Assembly (NCBI GenBank): GCA_963693285.1
Contig: OY848917.1
Span: 23,008,245-23,072,244, forward strand
Direction of reading: 5' to 3'
From: Xestospongia muta
Taxonomy: Eukaryota; Porifera; Demospongiae; Haplosclerida; Petrosiidae
DNA: 64,000 bases
The notes beneath the pieces are model-generated. The model was given only the letters and a program-made list of their open reading frames with translations, made no database searches and was not told where the DNA came from. The position numbers and the translations under genes were made by a program. This document shows positions 1-12,219 of this stretch, piece after piece (within the stretch, counting starts at the first letter, position 1; each line of letters starts with the position of its first letter).

Positions 1-792
1 TCCTCTGAGAAGGGTCCGCCATATTTTTCCTTACCTAAGTCTAGTCGTGAAGGGTAATCCTCCTCTCAATATGTCAAGGCACTACGATTCCTGGGGTATT
101 TGTTCTTTCTAGCATAGTTGAGTACTTTAGCAATAATTTTCACAGGATTAATAATGTGAGGTGTAGTATCTAGCCAATGTTTGAAGAGAAAGTTACTGAC
201 AATAACTGTGGATACAGATACACCTGATACTACATATGAGAAGATATAAAATTCTTTCAACAAACATTTAACAACTTCCAAAATGACAAACACTATTGGT
301 ATAGTCACAGAATGGAAATAAATGACAGCACTCAGTTTATCAGCAGAAGCTCCTATTAACTGATCAATGTTAAATTGTACAATATTGGAGCGAAAACTAC
401 CGTACCCAATTACTTGTAGAAAGTATGCAAGACCCAAAACTGACCAATATAATGCATTAATGTTTAAAATAATTATTAACAATAACTGCTATACCACATG
501 TTACCCAAGAAGCAAAAGAGAAGTACACACCAGTAATTATCATTTTATATCTTCCTGTCTTTACATCAGTGAGTAGACCAAAGACAGGAAATAAGAAAAA
601 AATTAAACAATATCCAACATCACCAACATAACTGTAACTTTTGACCTGACTCTGATAGTAGCTAGTTGCAGCAAAATGTCTTATTAAGTTTATGTGAAGG
701 TACATCAAAGCATCCCAGAGGATTATGAGTATTACTGACTGAGAACTTGAACATTGATTGTCAGTGTTTCTCTTAGAACAGCGCATCTTCAT
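1..792 (-). pseudogene. POT/SLC15-like transporter, N-terminal half, cut by window edge and broken
   Basis: The minus strand encodes the first half of a proton-coupled oligopeptide transporter (POT, SLC15) relative, beginning with an MKMRC start at 792. It closely matches the intact copy at 16,046-17,548. Two lesions are visible. One extra base near 470-480 shifts the frame after the third membrane segment. A TGG codon in the conserved ALTYWEEDY insert has become TGA near 69-71. The gene continues past position 1, so its C-terminal half cannot be judged. The 5' flank keeps a (TA)n tract like the intact copies. Most likely a pseudogene. Confidence 0.85.
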
Positions 793-1024
793 TGTCAATT
801 AATCTTAGAACTGACAAAGGAATTAACATGTTTCGCAAACATAATTATTATGTGAATTTAGATACATATAATATACTAAACAGTTGTTTTAGCTAGTGTA
901 TATGTAGTTCACTTCACTTATTGATTAATATATAACATTGAAATACAATTTATATAGAAAATAATAAACATTGTGGATTCAAGCAACAATCGTTAAGAGA
1001 ATACATTATATATAGCTGTATAAA

Positions 1025-1073
<49 letters not shown>

Positions 1074-1235
1074 TGTACATGTATAATATATGCTCTTCAT
1101 CTTTATTACAATAATATATAATGTATATATTAGTCAGGTGTTCTCTTCTATGTTCTATTTTCACCATGACATGACAAGATTAGAAGAATTTTAAACTTTA
1201 GTTTTTACATAAAATATCTGTTGTTAAAAGTCTTA
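793..1235. other. 5' flank of the first transporter with a (TA)n tract
   Basis: No coding sequence recognised. A pure TA dinucleotide tract lies at about 1,027-1,068, followed by ATGTACATGTACATGTATAA. The same arrangement recurs 200-250 bp upstream of the transporters at 16,046, 10,463 and 23,682. Confidence 0.6.
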
Positions 1236-1454
1236 TTCTGAGACACATTTTAAAAGTATGTTACATAGTATGTAGATGTTTATATCTTAGTTGGCCAGCT
1301 CTTGGTGTAAATGAACAAGGTATATGTATGTACAAAGCATGACAAATTTTCCACCTTGTTGTCCATACTGCAACTAGCATATATGATTGTCAATTAATGA
1401 ACACAAACATTTTTGTCCACTCTTGTATTAATTCATGAATTACAATTTGTTCCA

Positions 1455-2340
1455 CTCTTCTTGCTGAAGCTACTTCTGAGTATGAGCAAATCTTGAAGAT
1501 TGACTCAACTAAGAAAGTATATAAGAAACTACTGGGAGCTGATGGGCCACTAATTTAGGTAATTAGAAGGGACACTGACAGAGCCTCACAGGTTCTTCAA
1601 TATCATTCATATCATTCATTAATATCTTTCATATCATTCAACACATAACTAAAACATTGCGTGAATGTCCTCCCTCAATGTCTTCATGGAAGCACTATCT
1701 TATGTAGACATTGGCGAGAGCATTACTCTAGTTTCTTGCTATCTCTGTAATTAAAAATGAGGCCAGAGAGATCAGACGTCTTTATGATAGCTTTGACAAA
1801 AAACAAATGTCATATGAAATAAGGACAAAGAGATGACAGGGTTGCTTTGCTCAAACCAAGACATCATAATCAGGACATGTTTGTGTTACAGACACAAAGA
1901 GACATTCAATTATTCATTTTCAAACTAATTCAGGTGTATCTATCTGTTGGATCACCTGCTTTGTCACCATCAAAAAGTTGAGGCCATTTCCCTTTTTTTT
2001 GTGAAAACTACTTCACAAGTTACTACTACATCAATTACAGTTACTAAACCTTCATTACAAGCTACTGATGAAATGGTGAAAGTGAAAGTAGTTATGTTTA
2101 TAGTAATCATTTTATTTATACAGATACTTTCTCCTGATGCTTCCACTATTAAAGTTGTTTAAAGAACAACTGAATGGAGGCATCGAAAGAGCCACTCACT
2201 TTCAAGGCCACAAAGAAAATAATATTCTTGACACGTGTGTGGGAGAATGTAATGTCCAGTTCTGGCCACACCCAATTTCTTGGCCACTGTATTGCTCCCA
2301 CACACCTGGTCAGATACTAAAGGAATTGTTGCTATCATAG
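1455..2340 (+). pseudogene. Decayed DUF6729-like (transposase-like) gene fragment
   Basis: In pieces of plus-strand frame the sequence reads ILKIDSTKKVYKKLLG (about 1,491-1,540), matching a block (LKxDSTKKxxKKLxG) that I recall from metazoan uncharacterised proteins carrying a DUF6729 domain. Further downstream IFKLIQVYLSVGSPAL-like words follow. Frequent stops and frameshifts show it is dead. Copies are at 4,728-5,613, 15,070-15,300 and 18,187-19,072. The family name is from memory and should be treated as tentative; degeneration is directly visible. Confidence 0.5.
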
Positions 2341-3910
2341 CATTCCAATGTAGTGTTATCTAATTTATGCTGATTTATTCCCAAGCACTTCTGGGTCTTA
2401 ATTAATTTAGTATGAACATAGAGAGGATGTTATTACTATTAACCTTTCAATTATCAATTTAGTTTATTACTCAAGGTATATTAACTTTTAATATAATAAA
2501 ATGTATGTTAATTAACATGAGGAAACAGATAGGAAATCCTTTCGAAACAGTACAAGATATTTTATACATTATTTTAGTATATTTAGTATGAATAAAAAGA
2601 ACATTATTACCGTCGACGTTTCTATTATATCTCAATTTAGTTATTTTAAATGTGATGAAATGTATGTTGATTAACATGAGGAAAAAGATAGGAAATTATT
2701 ACGACAATAAAACGCACATATATTAATTATGTTAGTGTATTAATTATGTTAGTGCATTTTATGTTATATTTTTATTATTTGTAGGAGCTTGTAGAACTTT
2801 AGTTCATTCCTGCCAAGACAACTGATGAACTGGCTCAGTATGGGCACATATAGAAATAAATTGTACAGTCTCTAGTCACTTAAGGAGCTGTCTATAAAAT
2901 GTCTATTCCAGTAATATCTAAATCTAAAATCCAGAACATAATTGTCTACTTATATTAAACTAGTATTAAATTTTAAGTGTAGTTTTAATGTGTACGTCTT
3001 TAATTATTTATAACTTTTGTGTCAGTGCCATATCAACAATAGAATTCCTTCATTCAAGTATATTTTCCCATTTTCTGGAAACCAGACATTGTTGAATGTT
3101 GTGGTTAACTTCACAAGTGTATTTGCATGGCATCTCTTTACATTCTTTGAAAAATATCCCCATTATAACCACCAGACTGCCACGCCTTCCAAGTTAGGCT
3201 AATAATAATTATCTTGTAATGTTATCAGTTGTTTGAACTAAGTTTCCCCTTGATCAGACAACGAGAACACATGATTCACAATAACATTGATTATAAAATA
3301 ATAGCCTGTTGTAATTAAACTATTGCTGTTGCAATTTCTTACTTTACAAGTATCCAAGATGGGTAGTAATAGACAAAATTGGTCTAACTCAATATATATA
3401 AAGTCAACTAGAAGCCAAAGGGCCCTCTTTGTAGTTTATGTCTAGTAATTGAAGCCATGAGCAAGAGATAGATACTATTTCAACTTAACTAATTGGATTA
3501 GGAACAGTTGAAACAGAATCTGCTTATAGCTTCAATTGAAGCCATGATTCAATTACTATATAGCAAAGTGGATGTAAAAGAAATGTGGTTGTAGATACAA
3601 CTAGTTGGCTTTATGCATATTAACATACACTATAGTTGGCCTTGTAGCAACTTAGAATGGGTTTACATCATATTGATGAAACTGTGGTAACAAATACCTC
3701 GGTTAAAATGATAAAATGCTTTTTTCAGTGTACCACCACCTTTACATTTCATGAATGTTTTTGAAATTTTATATAATTGTATTAAACAATCTACATGGGA
3801 CATAACTAATATTTAACTAAACATGTATATAGTATAGTATCAATATTTAAAGTAGTTTAACAATTTAGTTTATACAATCGTCAGGTAGTACATGTCTGGC
3901 ACTTGTGTTG
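2341..3910. other. Spacer, no gene recognised
   Basis: AT-rich spacer. Two short words recur inside it: a run near 2,500-2,690 in which a segment containing TTAACATGAGGAAA is repeated, and a TTAATTATGTTAGTG repeat near 2,724-2,752. The only open frames are 60-70 codons and resemble nothing I know. Confidence 0.5.
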
Positions 3911-4508
3911 TCATGTTATTTCTTTCCTGTACTCTACTTCCTGTTCTATATATCTCACATAATGTTCCTCTGCTATCATATGTATGTTGACTTCATTTTC
4001 TCTTACACGTAACTTGTAACGTTTAGCTAGTATCACAAACACAACTAGTATCATGATAATAATCACACTCTTGTATACATAATAAAAAAGATTTTGACAG
4101 ATTATATCATTTTCACATTTAAAGGGGTACTTGCCATTAATATTAACTGCTAATCCAATTGCGAATGCTGCAAACCACATCCCAACCATCAACCCTCTCA
4201 TTTCATGTGGAGACTGAGCTATTGTGAACTCCAATGATGTAGGAAGTATTAAACCAAATGAAATTCCATATAAAATTTCAGGAACAATGATTGCTTTGTA
4301 TGAAGTTGCATTCAAATAAAGAAATTGTTTGCAAAAAAACATGATGACATAATATAGCTGAGCTGATAAAGCAAAAATAAGTCCCAGACCAATTCTCTTA
4401 AGCATACTTGGAATATACTTTACAAGATGTTTATACAACATCAGAAGGTAGAGAATGATTAGAAGTAAAGCAACACCAAAGTGTAAAGCATTATTAAATA
4501 TATAGCAA
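3911..4508 (-). pseudogene. POT/SLC15-like transporter, C-terminal fragment truncated by tandem duplication
   Basis: The minus strand encodes the last ~199 residues of a transporter, from a membrane segment (ALHFGVALLL) through the conserved EFTIAQSPHEMRG motif to EVEYRKEIT and a stop. Everything upstream was lost where the 3,273-bp unit restarts, so there is no promoter or N-terminal half. It matches the C-terminus of the copy at 7,184 almost perfectly except in the last ~50 bp before the junction, where it looks like a mixture of two other paralogues. Confidence 0.9.
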
Positions 4509-4727
4509 TTCTGAGACACATTTTAAAAGTATGTTACATAGTATGTAGATGTTTATATCTTAGTTGGCCAGCTCTTGGTGTAAATGAACAAGGTATATGT
4601 ATGTACAAAGCATGACAAATTTTCCACCTTGTTGTCCATACTGCAACTAGCATATATGATTGTCAATTAATGAACACAAACATTTTTGTCCACTCTTGTA
4701 TTAATTCATGAATTACAATTTGTTCCA

Positions 4728-5613
4728 CTCTTCTTGCTGAAGCTACTTCTGAGTATGAGCAAATCTTGAAGATTGACTCAACTAAGAAAGTATATAAGAA
4801 ACTACTGGGAGCTGATGGGCCACTAATTTAGGTAATTAGAAGGGACACTGACAGAGCCTCACAGGTTCTTCAATATCATTCATATCATTCATTAATATCT
4901 TTCATATCATTCAACACATAACTAAAACATTGCGTGAATGTCCTCCCTCAATGTCTTCATGGAAGCACTATCTTATGTAGACATTGGCGAGAGCATTACT
5001 CTAGTTTCTTGCTATCTCTGTAATTAAAAATGAGGCCAGAGAGATCAGACGTCTTTATGATAGCTTTGACAAAAAACAAATGTCATATGAAATAAGGACA
5101 AAGAGATGACAGGGTTGCTTTGCTCAAACCAAGACATCATAATCAGGACATGTTTGTGTTACAGACACAAAGAGACATTCAATTATTCATTTTCAAACTA
5201 ATTCAGGTGTATCTATCTGTTGGATCACCTGCTTTGTCACCATCAAAAAGTTGAGGCCATTTCCCTTTTTTTTGTGAAAACTACTTCACAAGTTACTACT
5301 ACATCAATTACAGTTACTAAACCTTCATTACAAGCTACTGATGAAATGGTGAAAGTGAAAGTAGTTATGTTTATAGTAATCATTTTATTTATACAGATAC
5401 TTTCTCCTGATGCTTCCACTATTAAAGTTGTTTAAAGAACAACTGAATGGAGGCATCGAAAGAGCCACTCACTTTCAAGGCCACAAAGAAAATAATATTC
5501 TTGACACGTGTGTGGGAGAATGTAATGTCCAGTTCTGGCCACACCCAATTTCTTGGCCACTGTATTGCTCCCACACACCTGGTCAGATACTAAAGGAATT
5601 GTTGCTATCATAG
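4728..5613 (+). pseudogene. Decayed DUF6729-like fragment, second tandem copy
   Basis: Exact counterpart of the fragment at 1,455-2,340, duplicated with the 3,273-bp unit. The same ILKIDSTKKVYKKLLG block and the same interrupting stops are present, so the decay preceded the duplication. Confidence 0.5.
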
Positions 5614-7183
5614 CATTCCAATGTAGTGTTATCTAATTTATGCTGATTTATTCCCAAGCACTTCTGGGTCTTAATTAATTTAGTATGAACATAGAGAGGA
5701 TGTTATTACTATTAACCTTTCAATTATCAATTTAGTTTATTACTCAAGGTATATTAACTTTTAATATAATAAAATGTATGTTAATTAACATGAGGAAACA
5801 GATAGGAAATCCTTTCGAAACAGTACAAGATATTTTATACATTATTTTAGTATATTTAGTATGAATAAAAAGAACATTATTACCGTCGACGTTTCTATTA
5901 TATCTCAATTTAGTTATTTTAAATGTGATGAAATGTATGTTGATTAACATGAGGAAAAAGATAGGAAATTATTACGACAATAAAACGCACATATATTAAT
6001 TATGTTAGTGTATTAATTATGTTAGTGCATTTTATGTTATATTTTTATTATTTGTAGGAGCTTGTAGAACTTTAGTTCATTCCTGCCAAGACAACTGATG
6101 AACTGGCTCAGTATGGGCACATATAGAAATAAATTGTACAGTCTCTAGTCACTTAAGGAGCTGTCTATAAAATGTCTATTCCAGTAATATCTAAATCTAA
6201 AATCCAGAACATAATTGTCTACTTATATTAAACTAGTATTAAATTTTAAGTGTAGTTTTAATGTGTACGTCTTTAATTATTTATAACTTTTGTGTCAGTG
6301 CCATATCAACAATAGAATTCCTTCATTCAAGTATATTTTCCCATTTTCTGGAAACCAGACATTGTTGAATGTTGTGGTTAACTTCACAAGTGTATTTGCA
6401 TGGCATCTCTTTACATTCTTTGAAAAATATCCCCATTATAACCACCAGACTGCCACGCCTTCCAAGTTAGGCTAATAATAATTATCTTGTAATGTTATCA
6501 GTTGTTTGAACTAAGTTTCCCCTTGATCAGACAACGAGAACACATGTTTCACAATAACATTGATTATAAAATAATAGCCTGTTGTAATTAAACTATTGCT
6601 GTTGCAATTTCTTACTTTACAAGTATCCAAGATGGGTAGTAATAGACAAAATTGGTCTAACTCAATATATATAAAGTCAACTAGAAGCCAAAGGGCCCTC
6701 TTTGTAGTTTATGTCTAGTAATTGAAGCCATGAGCAAGAGATAGATACTATTTCAACTTAACTAATTGGATTAGGAACAGTTGAAACAGAATCTGCTTAT
6801 AGCTTCAATTGAAGCCATGATTCAATTACTATATAGCAAAGTGGATGTAAAAGAAATGTGGTTGTAGATACAACTAGTTGGCTTTATGCATATTAACATA
6901 CACTATAGTTGGCCTTGTAGCAACTTAGAATGGGTTTACATCATATTGATGAAACTGTGGTAACAAATACCTCGGTTAAAATGATAAAATGCTTTTTTCA
7001 GTGTACCACCACCTTTACATTTCATGAATGTTTTTGAAATTTTATATAATTGTATTAAACAATCTACATGGGACATAACTAATATTTAACTAAACATGTA
7101 TATAGTATAGTATCAATATTTAAAGTAGTTTAACAATTTAGTTTATACAATCGTCAGGTAGTACATGTCTGGCACTTGTGTTG
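5614..7183. other. Spacer, second copy, no gene recognised
   Basis: Duplicate of 2,341-3,910; no supported gene. Confidence 0.5.
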
Positions 7184-8696
7184 TCATGTTATTTCTTTCC
7201 TGTACTCTACTTCCTGTTCTATATATCTCACATAATGTTCCTCTGCTATCATATGTATGTTGACTTCATTTTCTCTTACACGTAACTTGTAACGTTTAGC
7301 TAGTATCACAAACACAACTAGTATCATGATAATAATCACACTCTTGTATACATAATAAAAAAGATTTTGACAGATTATATCATTTTCACATTTAAAGGGG
7401 TACTTGCCATTAATATTAACTGCTAATCCAATTGCGAATGCTGCAAACCACATCCCAACCATCAACCCTCTCATTTCATGTGGAGACTGAGCTATTGTGA
7501 ACTCCAATGATGTAGGAAGTATTAAACCAAATGAAATTCCATATAAAATTTCAGGAACAATGATTGCTTTGTATGAAGTTGCATTCAAATAAAGAAATTG
7601 TTTGCAAAAAAACATGATGACATAATATAGCTGAGCTGATAAAGCAAAAATAAGTCCCAGACCAATTCTCTTAAGCATACTTGGAATATACTTTACAAGA
7701 TGTTTATACAACATCAGAAGGTAGAGAATGATTAAAAGTAAACCAACACCAAAGTGTAAAGCATCACTTAATATATAGCAAGAAAGAAATTGTGAATTGT
7801 CATATGAAGTGTGAAATTTAAAAAGCCTGATTTCCTCAGCACACATGAGACCTACCACTGAAACAAAGAGAGGTATCAATCGTAGTACTGTCTTCACATT
7901 CTCTACTTGTTCCTCTGAGAAGGGTCCGCCATATTTTTCCTTACCTAAGTCTAGTCGTGAAGGGTAATCCTCCTCCCAATATGTCAAGGCACTACGATTC
8001 CTGGGATATTTGTTCTTTCTAGCATAGTTGAGTACTTTAGCAATCATTTTCACAGGATTAATAATGTGAGGTGTAGTATCTAGCCACTGTTTGAAGAGAA
8101 AGTTACTGACAATGACTGTAGACACAGATACACCTGATACTACATATGAAAAGATATAAATTTCTTTCAACAAACATTTAACAACTTCCAAAATGACAAA
8201 CGCTATTGGTATAGTCACAGAATGCCAATAAATGACAGCACTCAGTTTATCAGCAGAAGCTCCTATTAAATGATCAATGTTAAATTGTACAATATTGGAG
8301 CGAAAACTACTGTACCCAATTACTTGTAGAAAGTATGCAAGACCCAAAAACTGACCAATATAATGCATCATTGTTTAAATATACTTTGACAATAGCTACA
8401 ATACCAGTTGTTACCCAAGAAGCAAAAGAGAAATACACACCAGTAATGATCATTTTATATCTACTTGTCTTTACATCAGCAAGTAGACCAAAGATAGGAC
8501 ATATGAAAAAAAATAAACAATATCCAACATCACCAACATATTTGTAAGTTTTGACTTGACTGTCATAGTAGCTTGTTGCAGCAAAATGCCTTATAAAATT
8601 TAAGTGAAGGTACATCAAAGCATCCCAGAGGATTATGAGTATTACTGACTGAAAACTTACGCATTCGGTACTAGCCTTTCTTTTAGAACAACACAT
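7184..8696 (-). pseudogene. POT/SLC15-like transporter, near full length, one frameshift
   Basis: Two overlapping minus-strand frames (start near 8,696 to 8,307, and 8,371 to 7,184) together cover a complete ~500-residue transporter. They are separated by one extra A in an A-run near 8,346-8,350 (five As where intact paralogues have four). The first codon of the usual MKM start has become TTG, so initiation would be at the next ATG (8,696). The C-terminal half is open and carries the full ALTYWEEDY insert and the PHEMRG motif. The unit 2 counterpart (20,405-21,918) shares the same extra A, so the shift predates the duplication, unless one misread was copied in the assembly. Likely a pseudogene, but a single homopolymer error would restore it. 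Confidence 0.85.
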
Positions 8697-8702
8697 CTTC
8701 AA

Positions 8703-9617
8703 TGGTGATTAATCTTAGATAGAACTAACAAAGTATATGCATTCTTCACAAACTTGTAACATTATTTTAGCCATATAAAATATACCAACTAGCTTATTTT
8801 AGTCAGTGTGTATGTAATTTCACTTTACTATTGATCAATAGATAATAATGAAAAGGAAGATGAATAGTAAACATTGGAAATTCCAGGGTGGCAGAGCATA
8901 CATTGTATGTATAATTATATGTGCATATATTGTAGCCTTATACTTAGAGTATAGGTAACTAACATGAAGCAATCTGATTGGTCAGTTTGAGTTCAAAATC
9001 ACATAGAATACATCTGCCAACATTTAGATCATATCTGCTAACACTTAGAAATTTGTCTGGGAATTATTACTATTGCTAAATTCTAACACATTAAATAATT
9101 TTTTTACAACAAAAAGATAATGAATTATAAGAATATATGTTTTGATAAAATGATTATTTAAAAGGCAGCTACTTTACTGTCTATATCATGGCAAGGCTTT
9201 ATAAGCTCTTTCCAACATTAGATTTTAAATTTCAAGTTTTTATGTTACTTTTCAAAGTCTCTACAACACTGGAACACTCACTGAATGCTTGAGCTCGGAA
9301 ATAACAAGTTGTTTTCAATGTTCTTATACCACAAATTTTGGTTCGGTTTGAAAAGTTGACAGCATGACATGCACGTGGTTAAAACTATTGTTCTAGTGGC
9401 GCCTAGTTCGAAGAACAGTTTATAATATTATCAAGCTGTTTGAAGCTTCAGGCGAAAACAATGTGAAAAGTCCACCATGAAGACCATCTCTTTATGCTTT
9501 GAATGATAATGAAGAACTTGTTATAAATTAAGTGTTAGAGGGCCCTATACTTGAACTAAAAGCAATAAGTACAATTATAACAGATACAATATGTAGTGTT
9601 GTGTACATTCCAACATA
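8703..9617. other. 5' flank and spacer, no gene recognised
   Basis: The segment at about 8,880-9,010 (containing CATACATTGTATGTATAATT) recurs 5' of other members of this transporter subgroup at 22,110, 58,430, 61,705 and 63,345. It is thus a conserved upstream flank. No coding signal is seen in 9,010-9,617. Confidence 0.5.
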
Positions 9618-9826
9618 GTGTACCCAATTACTTGTAGAAAGTATCCAAGACCCAAAACTGACCAATATAATACATCAATGTTTATATATACATTGATAAT
9701 AGCTGCCATGCCACATGTTACCCAAGAAGCAAAAGAGAAGTACACACCAGTAATTATCATTTTATATCTACCTATCTTTACATCAGTGAGTAGACCAAAA
9801 ACAGGAAATAAGAAAAAATGAATCAA
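9618..9826 (-). pseudogene. POT/SLC15-like transporter, internal fragment
   Basis: Only the part covering transmembrane segments 2-3 remains: the FGLLTDVKIGRYKMIITG motif through LGYFLQVIGY, about 70 residues. Both flanks are unrelated to transporter sequence. A matching scrap lies at 22,838-23,048 in unit 2. Confidence 0.85.
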
Positions 9827-10462
9827 TATCCAAAATCAACAATATAAAGGCAAGAGCATCACATAAATCACTTTACATAGAAATTTTATGGAATGATGAG
9901 CAGAACCATTGTCAGTCCTTTACATCAGCATTTAACAGCATTGATAGTAAGTTGGCATGTTAAAACTCTCCTCTTCTATCACAGCTCTTCTCAAAGCTAC
10001 TGAAATATATAGTAATTGATGTTAAGGTACGCACTAAATATTGTTACCACAAGTGCTACGGAAGTGTCAAGATGTTTTAGAAATGTCTTATTATTGCCAA
10101 TACAACATGGTTGCTTTCTTCTCATTCACAAATAGCAACAACAATGAAATTTAGTATTGTCAGTATAAAACTTCCTACATAGTAGCTGCAACTTAAGACT
10201 CTATAATATGTTTAGTGAGACTATGTAGCTATTATGTAGGAATTTTTATACTGCCATTTTTATTACATTCTTTCAATTATTTGTACCACCATCCTTAAAT
10301 TTCATGAATGTTTTGATATTTTATATAATTGTATTAAACAATCTACATGGGACATAACTAATATTTAACTAAACATGTATACAGTACAATATCAATATTA
10401 AAAGTAGTTTAACAATTTAGTTTATACAATTGTCAAGTAGTACATGTCTGGCACTTGTGTTG
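9827..10462. other. Spacer with conserved 3' flank of transporters
   Basis: The stretch from about 9,960 to 10,250 recurs near 15,505, 23,176, 28,730, 59,690 and 63,474, mostly 3' of transporter copies. No supported open frame. Confidence 0.5.
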
Positions 10463-11974
10463 TCATGTTATTTCTTTCCTGTACTCTACTTCCTGTTCTA
10501 TATATCTCACATAATGTTCCTCTGCTATCACATGTATGTTGACTTCATTTTCTCTTACACGTAACTTGTAACGTTTAGCTAGTATCACAAACACCACTAG
10601 TATAATGACAATAATCACACTCTTGTAAACATAATAAAAAAGATTTTGACAGATTATATCATTTTCACATTTAAAGGGGTACTTGCCATTAATATTAACT
10701 GCTAATCCAATTGCAAATGCTGCAAACCACATCCCAACCATCAACCCTCTCATTTCATGTGGAGACTGAGCTATTGTGAACTCCAATGATGTAGGAAGAA
10801 TTAAACCAAATGAAATTCCATATAAAATTTCAGGAACAATGATTGCTTTGTATGAAGTTGTATTCAAATGAAGAAACTCTTTACAAGAAAACAGGATGAC
10901 ATAATATAGTGGAGCTGATGAAGCAAACACAAGTCCCAGACCAATTCTCTTAAGCATACTTGGAATATACTTTACAAGATGTTTATACAACATCAGAAGA
11001 TAGAGAATGATTAGAAGTAAAGCAACACCAAAGTGTAAAGCATTATATAATACATAGCAAGAAAGAAAATGTGAATTATTATGTGAAGTGCGGAAGTTAA
11101 AAAGCCTGATTTCCTCAGCACACATGAGACCTACCACTGAAACAAAGAGAGGTATCAATCGTAGTACTGTCTTCACGCTCTCTACTTGTTCCTCTGAGAA
11201 GGGTCCACCATATTTTTCCTTACCTAAGTCTAGTCGTGAAGGGTAATCCTCCTCCCAATATGTCAAGGCACTACGATTTCTGGGATATTTGTTCTTTCTA
11301 GCATAGATGAGTACTTTAGCAATCATTTTCACAGGATTAATAATGTGAGGTGTAGTATCTAGCCAATGTTTGAAGAGAAAGTTACTGACAATGACTGTAG
11401 ACACAGATACACCTGATACTAAATATGAGAAGATATAAAATTCTTTCAGCAAACATTTAACAACTTCCAAAATGACAAACACTATTGGTATAGTCACAGA
11501 ATGCAAATAAATGACAGCACTCAGTTTATCAGCAGAAGCTCCTATTAACTGATCAATATTAAATTGTACAATATTGGAGCGAAAACTACTGTACCCAATT
11601 ACTTGTAGAAAGTATCCAAGACCCAAAACTGACCAAAATAATGCATCAATTTTTAAATATATATTGACAATAACTGCTATACCACTAGTTACCCAAGAAG
11701 CAAAAGAGAAGTACACACCAGTAATTATCATTTTATATCTACCTGTCTTTACATCAGTGAGTAGACCAAAGACAGGAAATAAGAAAAAAATTAAACAATA
11801 TCCAACATCACCAACATAATTGTAAGTTTTGACTTGACTGTTATAGTAGCTTGTTGCAGCAAAATGTCTTATTAAGTTTATGTGAAGGTACATCAAAGCA
11901 TCCCAGAGGATTATGAGTATTACTGACTTAGAACTTACACTGTCAGCCTTTCTCTTACAACAACACATCTTCAT
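10463..11974 (-). CDS. POT/SLC15-like transporter, intact, intronless
   Basis: An uninterrupted frame of 503 codons encodes a multi-pass membrane transporter of the proton-dependent oligopeptide (POT/PTR2, SLC15) type, expected to move small peptides or other solutes across a membrane. Evidence: about 11-12 hydrophobic segments; the GLLTDVKTGRYKMI motif after segment 2, as in the family's GxxADxxxGRYxTI signature; the ALTYWEEDYPSRLDLGKEKY linker of invertebrate SLC15 relatives; and the C-terminal EFTIAQSPHEMRG motif. The family's ExxER proton-coupling motif in helix 1 is not seen (WDALMYLH stands there). I chose the MKM start because it is conserved among paralogues; an in-frame ATG at 12,010 would add 12 residues. 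No intron is visible. The substrate is unknown. Confidence 0.9.
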   Translation of the reverse strand: MKMCCCKRKADSVSSKSVILIILWDALMYLHINLIRHFAATSYYNSQVKTYNYVGDVGYCLIFFLFPVFGLLTDVKTGRYKMIITGVYFSFASWVTSGIAVIVNIYLKIDALFWSVLGLGYFLQVIGYSSFRSNIVQFNIDQLIGASADKLSAVIYLHSVTIPIVFVILEVVKCLLKEFYIFSYLVSGVSVSTVIVSNFLFKHWLDTTPHIINPVKMIAKVLIYARKNKYPRNRSALTYWEEDYPSRLDLGKEKYGGPFSEEQVESVKTVLRLIPLFVSVVGLMCAEEIRLFNFRTSHNNSHFLSCYVLYNALHFGVALLLIILYLLMLYKHLVKYIPSMLKRIGLGLVFASSAPLYYVILFSCKEFLHLNTTSYKAIIVPEILYGISFGLILPTSLEFTIAQSPHEMRGLMVGMWFAAFAIGLAVNINGKYPFKCENDIICQNLFYYVYKSVIIVIILVVFVILAKRYKLRVRENEVNIHVIAEEHYVRYIEQEVEYRKEIT

Positions 11975-12010
11975 TGTTAATTGTCTTGGAGCTGAAAAAG
12001 AAATTAGCAT

Positions 12011-12219
12011 GTTTCAAAAACTGATCATGTGAGTTTAGCTATAAAAAATATACCAAACAGTTTGTTTTAGCTAGTGTATTTGTAGTTTCTCTTTAAGTTT
12101 TGATTAATATATAACATTGAAATGTAATATGAAATGAAAAATAATAAACACTGGGAATTGAAGTAACATTTGTTAAGAGCATATATTATATGTACATGTA
12201 TAATGTGTAAATATATATA

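Larger units (their letters stand above)
1236..4508. repeat. 3,273-bp tandem direct duplication, first copy
   Basis: Positions 1,236-4,508 repeat at 4,509-7,781 with a constant offset of 3,273 bp. Small open frames recur at exactly this spacing (1,947/5,220; 2,137/5,410; 3,017/6,290; 3,911/7,184). I saw only one scattered difference in the spacer (near 3,271 versus 6,544) plus a cluster of differences in the last 50 bp. The junction near 4,508 joins transporter coding sequence directly to spacer with about 1 bp of shared sequence. Confidence 0.93.
4509..7781. repeat. 3,273-bp tandem direct duplication, second copy
   Basis: Second copy of the preceding unit. At its right end the transporter coding sequence continues normally past 7,781, whereas the first copy stops abruptly at 4,508. 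The breakpoint therefore lies inside the transporter gene, and this copy keeps the original context. Confidence 0.93.

Noticed and set aside
1947..2162. Small frames recurring in the spacers (1,947; 2,137; 2,471; 3,017 and copies at +3,273 and in unit 2)
   Set aside because: They recur because the DNA was duplicated. They have no recognisable domain, and the region shows decayed relics of another family in other frames.
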